Assembly (NCBI GenBank): GCA_020216985.1 | Contig: JAIWOH010000132.1 | Coordinates: 1-10,000, forward strand | Source: Nitrospira sp. | GTDB lineage: Bacteria; Nitrospirota; Nitrospiria; Nitrospirales; Nitrospiraceae | Length of the DNA stretch: 10,000 bases | Direction: 5' to 3' | In this document: positions 1 through 6,883 of the stretch, piece by piece | Layout of the letters: every line of letters starts with the position of its first letter | Position numbering within the stretch: the stretch's first letter is position 1 | Made by a program: the position numbers and the translations under genes | The notes under the pieces: model-generated | Told to the model about the DNA's origin: nothing | Databases searched by the model: none | What the model saw: the letters and a program-made list of their open reading frames with translations, nothing else

Positions 1-709
1 TTTCCAACGTCTGGATCGGATAGAGGTCGTACCCCATGATGTAGGGGAGCGGCAGGTGGGACACGGTGGGAATCAAATCGCCGAGAAAGAAGGCGGTGCG
101 GCCTTCCGAGGTGATCTTCACCCCCTGGTGAGCGCGGGTGTGGCCGGCGGTGACGACGGCGCTGAGACCCGGCAAGAGTTCCGTGTCGCCGTCCAACAGC
201 TCCCATTGATTCGCGAGGGAAACTGGGACGATATTGTCTTTTCGATAACTGGCCCTGGTCCGTTCATTGGCATGGACCGCGTCCTCGTACTCGCTCCGTT
301 GCACGACGTAGGCCGCTTTGCGGAAGGTGGGTGCCACAATTCCATCCTCCCGCCTCATCGTATTCCCACCCGCATGGTCGAAATGGAGATGGGTATTGAT
401 GACCAGATGAATGTCGTCCGGATCGAGACCTAATTGTTTTAACGAATGCAATAAGGTCGGCCGTCGATCCAGGGCGAACATCCGATGGAACTTGCCGTCT
501 TCCTTGGAGCCGATCCCTGTATCCACCAGAATGTTCTTGCCGTTCGCCCGGATGAGTAAACAGGTGAGACTCAGGTCGATCCGGTTCAGCTCATCGGCGG
601 CGCAACATTTTCCCCAGAGCACCTTGGGGACGACACCGAACATCGCGCCGCCGTCGAGCCGGAACCGGCCGTCCGAAACTGGATGGAGTTCAAATGAGCC
701 GAGCTTCAT
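1..709 (-). CDS. Metallo-beta-lactamase-fold metal-dependent hydrolase (3' end beyond window)
   Basis: A probable soluble, di-zinc hydrolase of the metallo-beta-lactamase superfamily; the substrate cannot be told from sequence. Reading from the ATG at 707-709, 236 residues are visible and the frame is open at the left edge, so the C-terminus is missing. The signature motif THLHFDHAGG gives metal ligands His107, His109, Asp111 and His112, followed by His190 in TAGHT and Asp211 in LGDLIP; the last family histidine would lie outside the window. The overall pattern resembles the lactonase/AiiA-like branch, but this does not prove lactonase activity. It is the last visible gene of the run, 82 bases after the mutase gene. 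The ATG is preceded by GAGGGG about 10 bases upstream. An in-frame GTG at 776-778, 8 bases after a GGAGG, would add 23 residues and is a real alternative start. Confidence 0.88.
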   Translation of the reverse strand, partial: MKLGSFELHPVSDGRFRLDGGAMFGVVPKVLWGKCCAADELNRIDLSLTCLLIRANGKNILVDTGIGSKEDGKFHRMFALDRRPTLLHSLKQLGLDPDDIHLVINTHLHFDHAGGNTMRREDGIVAPTFRKAAYVVQRSEYEDAVHANERTRASYRKDNIVPVSLANQWELLDGDTELLPGLSAVVTAGHTRAHQGVKITSEGRTAFFLGDLIPTVSHLPLPYIMGYDLYPIQTLE

Positions 710-786
710 AGTTGGTGCGCCCCTCACGTCACTGCGCCCGATCGTCTCGACTCCCTTCTTCGAGTACTGCACGATCACCGACTGTG

Positions 787-791
787 CCTCC
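787..791 (-). promoter_or_regulatory. Candidate ribosome binding site for an alternative GTG start of the hydrolase gene
   Basis: GGAGG (minus strand) lies directly after the stop codon of the mutase gene. It is 8 bases ahead of a GTG (776-778) that is in frame with the hydrolase ATG at 707-709, with no stop codon between. This spacing is ideal, so translation may begin here and not at the ATG. Confidence 0.4.
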
Positions 792-2396
792 CTACAGCAC
801 CACCGGCTCTCGATAGGTGCCCAACACCTCCTTCAAGGCCGTGCAGAGTTCCCCCACTGTCGCCTGGGCCTTCACCGCCTCGATCAGTGGCGGCATGACG
901 TTCTCGCCACAGGCCACCGCCTCCTGTAAGGCCGCCACCGCCCCGGCCATCTTGAAGGGATCGCGGTTCCTGCGCAGCTCAGAGAGCCGAGCGACCTGTC
1001 TCCGCTCCACTTCAGGATCGATCTTCAAAATAGGAATCGGCCGTTCCTCCTTCTCCACATACTGGTTGACACCCACAATCGCCCTCTCCTTCCGTTCGAT
1101 CTCGCGCTGATACCGGTGAGAAGCCTCCAGAATCTCCCGCTGCGGGAACCCCTGTTCGATCGCCGCCACCATGCCACCCATGGCGTCCAGCTTGCGAAAG
1201 TAGGCTTGTGCTTCTTCTTCAAGCCGATTGGTCAAGGCCTCGACGTAGTAGGAACCTCCCAAGGGATCGACCGTGTTCGCCACCTCACTCTCCTCGGCGA
1301 GAATCTGTTGCGTACGCAACGCCAGCCGCACCGCTTCCTCCGTCGGGAGGGCCAGGGTCTCATCCATCGAATTGGTGTGGAGCGACTGTGTGCCGCCCAA
1401 CACCGCCGCCAACGCCTGCACCGTGGTGCGGACCACATTGTTCATGGGCTGTTGCGCCGTCAATGAACAGCCGGCCGTTTGAGCATGGCAGCGCAACTGC
1501 AAGGACCGGGGGTCTTTCGGCTGGTAGCGCCGTGCCATCTCTCGCGCCCACAATCGCCGAGCCGCCCGAAACTTCGCAATCTCTTCGAAGAAGTCATTGT
1601 GGACGTTGAAAAAGAACGAGAGCCGCGGCGCGAACCTGTCCACCGTGAGGCCTGCCTTCACAGCCGCTTCCACGTAGGTCAAGCCGTCGTACAGGGTAAA
1701 TGCCAGTTCCTGAACTGCCGTCGCGCCAGCTTCACGAATGTGGTAGCCGCTGATGCTGATCGGATGCCACTTGGGCACCGACTGCGCGCAATAGGCGACG
1801 ACGTCGGTCACGAGGCGCAGGGACGGCTCCGGCGGGAACAGCCATTCTTTTTGAGCGATGTACTCTTTCAGAATGTCGTTTTGCAGGGTACCGCCCAGCC
1901 GGTCAAACGGAATGCCCCGTTGCTCCGCGACTGCCAGATACATGGCGAAGATCACAGGCGCCGGTCCATTGATCGTCATTGAGGTGGTCACCTGATCGAG
2001 CGGAATCCCCTCGAAGAGCCGCTCCATGTCGGAGAGCGACGAGATCGAGACGCCACAGCGGCCCACTTCGCCGCGCGCGAGCGGATCATCCGCATCCAAC
2101 CCCATCAACGTGGGCATGTCGAATGCAATGCTGAGTCCGTTCTGTCCATGCTCCAGCAGGTAGTGAAACCGGCGGTTGGTGTCCTCGGCGGAACCGAAGC
2201 CGGCGAACTGCCGCATGGTCCAGAGTCGGCCCCGATACATGGTGGGATGGATGCCGCGCGTATAGGGGAATTCACCTGGCGCACCCAACTCCCGCTCTGG
2301 TGTCCAGTCCTTGAGGTCGCTGGGACCATACAGACGATGGATCTCAATCCCCGACAGAGAGGTGAATCGAGGTTTTCGTTCCTTCATTTCATTCAT
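792..2396 (-). CDS. icmA: B12-dependent acyl-CoA mutase large subunit, isobutyryl-CoA mutase type (methylmalonyl-CoA mutase family)
   Basis: Substrate-binding TIM-barrel subunit of an adenosylcobalamin-dependent carbon-skeleton mutase, 534 residues. It ends where the barrel subunit ends: no C-terminal cobalamin domain with DxHxxG, so a separate small subunit is required and is not in the window. Visible motifs are [38 protein letters not shown] (His219, the family's active-site His) and NVVRTT. Aligned by spacing with Propionibacterium methylmalonyl-CoA mutase (Tyr89, Arg207, His244), the substrate residues are Phe64 and Gln182; Phe/Gln is the isobutyryl-CoA mutase pair and does not suit the carboxylate of methylmalonyl-CoA. 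The hydroxyisobutyryl-CoA mutase type, with Ile at the first site, also fits less well. Family assignment is certain; substrate is inferred. The ATG at 2394-2396 follows GGGGAGG by 8 bases; a TTG further upstream (2459) would add 21 low-complexity residues and was not chosen. Confidence 0.88.
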   Translation of the reverse strand: MNEMKERKPRFTSLSGIEIHRLYGPSDLKDWTPERELGAPGEFPYTRGIHPTMYRGRLWTMRQFAGFGSAEDTNRRFHYLLEHGQNGLSIAFDMPTLMGLDADDPLARGEVGRCGVSISSLSDMERLFEGIPLDQVTTSMTINGPAPVIFAMYLAVAEQRGIPFDRLGGTLQNDILKEYIAQKEWLFPPEPSLRLVTDVVAYCAQSVPKWHPISISGYHIREAGATAVQELAFTLYDGLTYVEAAVKAGLTVDRFAPRLSFFFNVHNDFFEEIAKFRAARRLWAREMARRYQPKDPRSLQLRCHAQTAGCSLTAQQPMNNVVRTTVQALAAVLGGTQSLHTNSMDETLALPTEEAVRLALRTQQILAEESEVANTVDPLGGSYYVEALTNRLEEEAQAYFRKLDAMGGMVAAIEQGFPQREILEASHRYQREIERKERAIVGVNQYVEKEERPIPILKIDPEVERRQVARLSELRRNRDPFKMAGAVAALQEAVACGENVMPPLIEAVKAQATVGELCTALKEVLGTYREPVVL

Positions 2397-2404
2397 CTCC
2401 CGTT

Positions 2405-2411
2405 CCTCCCC
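2405..2411 (-). promoter_or_regulatory. Ribosome binding site of the mutase gene
   Basis: GGGGAGG on the minus strand ends 8 bases before the ATG at 2394-2396. It decides in favour of this start over the TTG at 2457-2459 in the same frame. Confidence 0.7.
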
Positions 2412-2428
2412 TCTCCATGTCGCCTCCT

Positions 2429-2453
2429 CCCGTGACACAGACCGTAACACGGG
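2429..2453 (-). other. Intercistronic stem-loop ahead of the mutase gene
   Basis: In the 84-base gap between the hydroxyacyl-CoA dehydrogenase and mutase genes, the minus-strand RNA reads CCCGTG, a short spacer, then CACGGG. Extended inward it forms a ten-position stem with one T-T mismatch and one G-T wobble around a five-base loop (GGTCT). No T-run follows, so it is not a normal intrinsic terminator. It ends about 17 bases before the ribosome binding site. It may affect mRNA stability or differential translation, but this is only inferred from pairing. Confidence 0.4.
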
Positions 2454-2480
2454 CGCCAAGAGCGCGCGCTTCTTCCACCG

Positions 2481-3443
2481 CTAGGCCCTCACGGTGACCG
2501 TTGCCCGTTCCCCGACTTCGTCATACCGATAAAACCCGCGACCGGTTTTTCGTCCCAGCCATCCTGCTTCGACATAGCGACGAAGGAGGGGAGAGGGGCG
2601 AAATTTTGGATCGCCCAATTCCCGATGCAGCACCTCGCAAATCGCCAACACCGTGTCCAGGCCGATTCGATCCGCCAGAGTAAGCGGCCCTACCGGATGG
2701 TTCGTCCCCGCCGTCATTGCCTGATCGATCGCCTCCGCCGACGCCACTCCCTGCTCCAACGCGAAGATCGCTTCGTTGATCATCGGCATCAAAACCCGGT
2801 TCACAATAAACCCCGGCATGTCGTTCGCCACGACCGGTGTCTTGCCAAGGTGCTTCACCAGGTCCAACGCCAGCGCCACGGTCTCTTCGGACGTGTTGAG
2901 CCCTCGCACGACCTCCACGAGATTCATGACCGGCGCAGGATTCATGAAGTGCAACCCGACAACGCGATCGGCTCGACCGGAGACCGCCCCCAGTTTCGTG
3001 ATCGGGATCGACGAGGTGTTGCTCGCCAGCACGGTTTCTGGTTGGCAGATCCGCCCCAGTTCAGCAAACAGCGTCTGTTTTTGCTCCTGGTTTTCCGGAA
3101 TCGCCTCGATGACCACGTGGACTTCATGCAATCGGTCAAGGGTGGTCGAGGGGTGAATAAGGGCCAGAGCCTCTTCCGCTCGACCAGCCGCCAATGTGGC
3201 TCGTTCCACAGCACGTTCGAGTCCGGCTCGGATCTTGGCGACGGCTCCTTTTAATTGAACTTCCCCTACGTCGATCAGTTCCACGTGATAGCCGGCCACC
3301 ACACAGACCTGGGCGATCCCTCGACCCATCTGGCCTGCCCCGACGATGCCGATTCGTGAGACCCTGTCGATGATCAGGGTTGGTCCCCCGACTTCCCTCT
3401 CACCAGACTGATGGCGGTGCTCCATCTGTTCCTGGCTCCTCAT
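2481..3443 (-). CDS. hbd: 3-hydroxyacyl-CoA (3-hydroxybutyryl-CoA) dehydrogenase
   Basis: NAD-dependent oxidation of (S)-3-hydroxyacyl-CoA to 3-ketoacyl-CoA, most likely 3-hydroxybutyryl-CoA to acetoacetyl-CoA, in the cytoplasm. The 320-residue product has the Rossmann motif GAGQMG at 35-40, an Asp at 58 (NAD rather than NADP), SNTSS with Ser144, His165 and Glu177 as the catalytic dyad (spacing equal to that of the human enzyme), Asn215 in GFIVNRV, and the C-terminal dimer domain with DQAMTAGTNHP and GRKTGRGFYRY. There is no fused hydratase domain, so it is the short stand-alone form. The ATG at 3441-3443 comes 8 bases after the thiolase stop and has an AGGAG in front at short (4-base) spacing. 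A second ATG at 3423-3425, with GAGGAG 9 to 10 bases upstream, is equally possible. The roughly 28 residues before the Rossmann strand are unusual for the family. The thiolase directly upstream would use its product. Confidence 0.92.
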   Translation of the reverse strand: MRSQEQMEHRHQSGEREVGGPTLIIDRVSRIGIVGAGQMGRGIAQVCVVAGYHVELIDVGEVQLKGAVAKIRAGLERAVERATLAAGRAEEALALIHPSTTLDRLHEVHVVIEAIPENQEQKQTLFAELGRICQPETVLASNTSSIPITKLGAVSGRADRVVGLHFMNPAPVMNLVEVVRGLNTSEETVALALDLVKHLGKTPVVANDMPGFIVNRVLMPMINEAIFALEQGVASAEAIDQAMTAGTNHPVGPLTLADRIGLDTVLAICEVLHRELGDPKFRPSPLLRRYVEAGWLGRKTGRGFYRYDEVGERATVTVRA

Positions 3444-3451
3444 CACACTCC

Positions 3452-4648
3452 TCACATGTCCCGCTCCACAACGACTGCCAGAGCCTCTCCGCCGCCGATA
3501 CAAAGGGCCGCCAGTCCTCGCCTGACGTTCCGCTCCTGCATGGCATGGATCAGGGTCGTGAGGATCCTTGCACCTGTGGCCCCGATGGGATGGCCCAACG
3601 CCACTGCTCCCCCATGGACGTTCACTTTCTTCGCGTCCAGCCCCAGTTCCCGGTTGATGGCCAGTGAGACAGCAGAGAAGGCCTCGTTGATCTCGAACAG
3701 ATCGATCGCCCCGATAGAGAGGCCGGTTTTCTTGAGCGCCAGTTTGATGGCTTCGACCGGCGCGATCGTGAACCATTCCGGTGCCAAGGCCGCACCGGCA
3801 TAGCCGACCAGCCGGGCTAGGGGAGTGCGACCAAGCCGAACCGCCTCGCTCTCCGCCATCAGGACCAAGGCCGCTGCTCCATCGTTGCAGGAGGGAGAAT
3901 TGCCGACCGTCAAGACCCCATCTTCCTGAAACACCGGTTTGAGTTCTCTCATCTTGCTCAGATCCGCGCGGTTCGGCTCTTCATCCTCTTGAACGAGCAC
4001 CGGCGGCCCTTTCCGTTGCGGCACCTCGACCAGCACGATCTCCCGCTTGAAGAGGCCGGTCGCGATGGCCTCCCTGGCTCGGTGATAACTCTCCAGCGCG
4101 AAATCATCCAGTTCTTGCCTCGTCAGTCCGTATTTGGCCGCGCACAGTTCCCCTCCCTTGCCCATGTGGAACTGGTGATAGACATCCCACAACCCATCCT
4201 TCACCAAACTGTCCACCAACTCCGCATGGCCCAACCTGTACCCCTGCCTCGCCTTCTCCAATAAATAGGGAGCGCGGGTCATGTTCTCCATGCCGCCGGC
4301 CACCACAACCTTGGCCTCGCCGAGACCGATAGCCTGCGATGCCATGATCACCGTCATGAGGCTCGATCCACAGACCTTGTTCACCGTCGTGGCTCCGACC
4401 GAGTGGGGGATACCGGCTCCGATCGAGGCCTGTCTGGCCGGCGCCTGACCTAGCCCCGCGCTTAAGACACAGCCCATATACACAGTGTCCACCTGCTCAG
4501 GGGAAACCCGAGCCCGTTTCAAGGCCTCGGCAATCGCGATGCTGCCCAGCTTGGTGGCCGGCACCTGGCTGAAACAGCCTTGAAAACTCCCCATCGGCGT
4601 GCGCGCTGCACTCACGATGACTGTTGGTTCTCCCTTGAGAGGACTCAT
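3452..4648 (-). CDS. Thiolase, acetyl-CoA C-acetyltransferase type
   Basis: Cleaves acetoacetyl-CoA (or a similar 3-ketoacyl-CoA) with CoA to give acetyl-CoA, or the reverse condensation. The 398-residue product has the full thiolase pattern: nucleophile Cys93 in NKVCGSS, GGMENMT near 118-124, the GLWDVYHQFHMG segment near 152-163 typical of acetoacetyl-CoA thiolases, NEAF with Asn321, His353 in GHPIGATGAR and the second catalytic Cys383 in CIGGG. Length matches the family (about 390-400). The start is the ATG at 4646-4648, which overlaps the E2 stop as ATGA and follows GGGAG by 8 bases; an in-frame TTG five codons upstream is less likely. The neighbouring hydroxyacyl-CoA dehydrogenase makes its substrate, which supports a short-chain degradative role. 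A role in polyhydroxybutyrate synthesis is not supported because no reductase or synthase is adjacent. Confidence 0.93.
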   Translation of the reverse strand: MSPLKGEPTVIVSAARTPMGSFQGCFSQVPATKLGSIAIAEALKRARVSPEQVDTVYMGCVLSAGLGQAPARQASIGAGIPHSVGATTVNKVCGSSLMTVIMASQAIGLGEAKVVVAGGMENMTRAPYLLEKARQGYRLGHAELVDSLVKDGLWDVYHQFHMGKGGELCAAKYGLTRQELDDFALESYHRAREAIATGLFKREIVLVEVPQRKGPPVLVQEDEEPNRADLSKMRELKPVFQEDGVLTVGNSPSCNDGAAALVLMAESEAVRLGRTPLARLVGYAGAALAPEWFTIAPVEAIKLALKKTGLSIGAIDLFEINEAFSAVSLAINRELGLDAKKVNVHGGAVALGHPIGATGARILTTLIHAMQERNVRRGLAALCIGGGEALAVVVERDM

Positions 4649-5874
4649 AGATTCCGCTCCCAATCACTCTGTTCGATTGCATCTTTGACCTTGGCCATGA
4701 ACCGATCGGCCGTGGCGCCGTCGATCACCCGATGGTCGAACGAGAGGCTCAAATAGGCCATTGACCGGATCGCGATGGCGTCATGAATGACCATCGGTCG
4801 TTTCTGCACCGCGCCGACACCCAGGATCGCAATTTGCGGGTGATGAATGATCGGCGTGCTGAGCAGGCTGCCGAATCCGCCGTGGTTGGTGATCGAGAAG
4901 GTCCCGCCCAAGACCTCATCCGGATTCAATCGTTTGCTCCTCGCCCGCTCAGCCAGATCGGCGATCTCTTGAGCCAGATGGGTCACGCTCTTTCGATCCG
5001 CATGCCGCACGACCGGCACGAGCAAGCCGTCCTCCAACGCCGTGGCGATGCCGATATGAATGGCGCGCTTGATCACGATGCCTTCGTCGCTCCACGAGGA
5101 ATTCATGATGGGGAATGCTCGGATCGCGCGTGCCACCGCATGGATCACAAACGGCAGATAGGTGAGCGGACGGCCTTTGCGGCAAGCGGCGATGGCCGAG
5201 AAATCCGCTTCGAAGACCGTTGTCACATGGGCGGCGGTCCGTCTGCTGTTAACCATCCGTTCGGCGATGGTCTTCCTCATCGGCGTGAGCGGGAGGATCT
5301 CGTCGCCTGTTTCATGTTCCTTGGTCGCTGCGGGCCGCTCGGTGGTGGATACTGATTGAGCTGCTTCTGTGTGGCGATGGGCAATGAAGTCTTCCACATC
5401 CTTCTTGGTGATTCGACCTCCGGCGCCGGTCCCCTTCACCTGTGAGAGATCGACACCATGTTGTTTGGCCAGGTGCCGAACAGCCGGCGAGAGGGGCATG
5501 GCTCCTTCTTCGGCACCAGCTTCACTTCGTTGGCCTACTTCCCCTGCCACCGCTCCTCCCTTTCCACCCTTTTCGGCGACTGGCTCCATCGGACGAACCA
5601 CAACTCCCCCCACCCGATTGATGACATCAGTGACGGGCACGCCATCGATGCGACCCAACACCGTACCGACCGGCACGGTCTCTCCTTCTTTCACAAGAAT
5701 CTCGGACAGTCGCCCAGCCGCAGGAGAAGGAATTTCGAGCGCCACCTTTTCGGTTTCCACCTCCAAGAGCGGTTGATCGCGCTCAACGATGCCACCGGCC
5801 GGAATGAGCCATTTCACGACCGTCCCCTCCGCGATGCTTTCCCCTAGCTGAGGCATGATGATGTCCGTCGCCAT
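4645..5874 (-). CDS. Dihydrolipoamide acyltransferase (E2) of a 2-oxoacid dehydrogenase complex
   Basis: Core subunit that moves the acyl group from E1 to CoA on a lipoyl arm. In the 409-residue product the domains run: one lipoyl domain at about 1-76 with the lipoylated Lys43 in VETEKVALE; a linker rich in Gly, Ala and Glu (about 95-126); a peripheral-subunit-binding domain at about 127-163 (MPLSPAVRHLA, GTGAGGRITKKDV); a second linker; and the catalytic domain from about 193 to the end, with His381 and Asp385 in the HRVIDG active-site motif. A single lipoyl domain and the TITNxG-like stretch around 326-342 resemble branched-chain and 2-oxoglutarate type E2 proteins more than multi-lipoyl pyruvate E2. 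The ATG at 5872-5874 has GAGGAG close upstream; the frame is open further upstream into the E1 beta gene, but the lipoyl domain begins exactly at this ATG. Its stop overlaps the thiolase start by 4 bases. No E3 gene is present nearby. Confidence 0.93.
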   Translation of the reverse strand: MATDIIMPQLGESIAEGTVVKWLIPAGGIVERDQPLLEVETEKVALEIPSPAAGRLSEILVKEGETVPVGTVLGRIDGVPVTDVINRVGGVVVRPMEPVAEKGGKGGAVAGEVGQRSEAGAEEGAMPLSPAVRHLAKQHGVDLSQVKGTGAGGRITKKDVEDFIAHRHTEAAQSVSTTERPAATKEHETGDEILPLTPMRKTIAERMVNSRRTAAHVTTVFEADFSAIAACRKGRPLTYLPFVIHAVARAIRAFPIMNSSWSDEGIVIKRAIHIGIATALEDGLLVPVVRHADRKSVTHLAQEIADLAERARSKRLNPDEVLGGTFSITNHGGFGSLLSTPIIHHPQIAILGVGAVQKRPMVIHDAIAIRSMAYLSLSFDHRVIDGATADRFMAKVKDAIEQSDWERNL

Positions 5875-5893
5875 GACTCTCCTCTGATGGCCT

Positions 5894-6883
5894 TCAATAC
5901 GCCGCCAGTTTTCTCGCCGCCGCCACAATGTCGCTGGTCTTCGGCAGGAAAAATTCCTCCAACGGCGTGCTGAACGGCACGGGCGTATCCGGCGCAGCAA
6001 CACGCAGGATCGGCCCATCCAGACTGTCGAAACAGTCTTCCGCGAGCAACGCGGCCAGTTCCGCCCCGATGCCGCCGGTTTTGTTGTCCTCATGCACCAT
6101 GATGGCCTTGCCGGTCTTCCGGACCGAGCCGTAGATCGTCTCCTTGTCGAGCGGCATCAAGCTCCGTAGATCCACCACCTCCACATCGATGTCTTCCGCT
6201 GCCAACTGCTGCGCCGCCTCAAGGGCGAGATGCACCATCGCCCCGTAGGTGATGACCGAGAGGTCGTTCCCCTGCCGTCTGATGGCCGCCTTGCCGATGG
6301 GGACGATGTAGTCCTCGCGCGGCAACACTTCCTTGATGCGCCGATAGAGAAACTTGTGCTCGAAATAGATCACGGGGTTGGGGTCGCGGATCGCAGCCTT
6401 GAGCAGCCCTTTCGCATCGTAGGGCGTCGAGGGAGCCACGAGCTTGAGCCCCGGCGAATGAAAGAACCAGCCTTCAGGACATTCCGAATGGAAGGGCCCT
6501 CCATGGACTCCACCGCCGAAGGGAGCACGGATCACCATCGGCACCGGCGCGCCCCAACGATAATGGTTTTTGGCCGCGACCTCGGTAATCTGGTCGAAGG
6601 CGCAGGAGATGAAATCAGCGAACTGCATCTCCACCACCGGCCGCAACCCCATCATCGCGGCGCCGATGGCCGCGCCGACAAAGCCCGATTCGGAGAGCGG
6701 CGTATCCAGCACCCTCCATTCACCATACTTCTCAATAAACCCTTCGGTGATCTTGAAGGCCCCTCCATAGGCGCCGATGTCCTCGCCCATCAGGAACACC
6801 CGCTCGTCCCTGGTCATTTCCTCATCCAACGCCTGCGAAATGGCCTCCAAATAGGTGACCTCGGTTGCGGTCGCGCTGTTCAT
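5894..6883 (-). CDS. 2-oxoacid dehydrogenase E1 component, beta subunit
   Basis: Beta half of the thiamine-diphosphate-dependent E1 that decarboxylates a 2-oxoacid and acylates the lipoyl arm of E2. The 329-residue length is normal. The N-terminal pyrimidine-binding domain shows MGEDIGAYGGAF near 32-43, TPLSESG with Glu65 in the position that activates the cofactor, and GGPFHSECPEG near 128-138 with His132; the C-terminal transketolase domain begins near 200 and includes VDLRSLMPLD. FEHKFLYR near 174-181 is closer to branched-chain E1 beta than to acetoin enzymes, in my reading. The ATG overlaps the E1 alpha stop as ATGA, with GAGGTGG just ahead, so the two subunits are likely translated in coupled, matched amounts. 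E2 follows after 19 bases. Substrate is not fixed by sequence: branched-chain 2-oxoacids are favoured from context; pyruvate remains possible. Confidence 0.92.
   Translation of the reverse strand: MNSATATEVTYLEAISQALDEEMTRDERVFLMGEDIGAYGGAFKITEGFIEKYGEWRVLDTPLSESGFVGAAIGAAMMGLRPVVEMQFADFISCAFDQITEVAAKNHYRWGAPVPMVIRAPFGGGVHGGPFHSECPEGWFFHSPGLKLVAPSTPYDAKGLLKAAIRDPNPVIYFEHKFLYRRIKEVLPREDYIVPIGKAAIRRQGNDLSVITYGAMVHLALEAAQQLAAEDIDVEVVDLRSLMPLDKETIYGSVRKTGKAIMVHEDNKTGGIGAELAALLAEDCFDSLDGPILRVAAPDTPVPFSTPLEEFFLPKTSDIVAAARKLAAY

Noticed and set aside
411..929. Plus-strand open frame of 172 codons across the hydrolase/mutase junction
   Set aside because: It covers the antisense of two real genes and their gap, shows no domain and has no convincing ribosome binding site.
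2461..2470. Perfect 10-base palindrome AGCGCGCGCT as a terminator or operator
   Set aside because: It has no loop space and no following T-run, and short GC palindromes are expected by chance in GC-rich DNA; one copy gives no support for an operator.
3444..3776. Longer hydroxyacyl-CoA dehydrogenase frame reaching into the thiolase gene
   Set aside because: This stretch is the out-of-frame reading of the thiolase C-terminus; the stop-to-start spacing of 8 bases at 3443-3452 gives a normal operon junction.
5875..6093. Longer E2 reading frame starting inside the E1 beta gene
   Set aside because: The extra residues are the out-of-frame reading of E1 beta; the lipoyl domain starts at the ATG at 5874, which has its own ribosome binding site.
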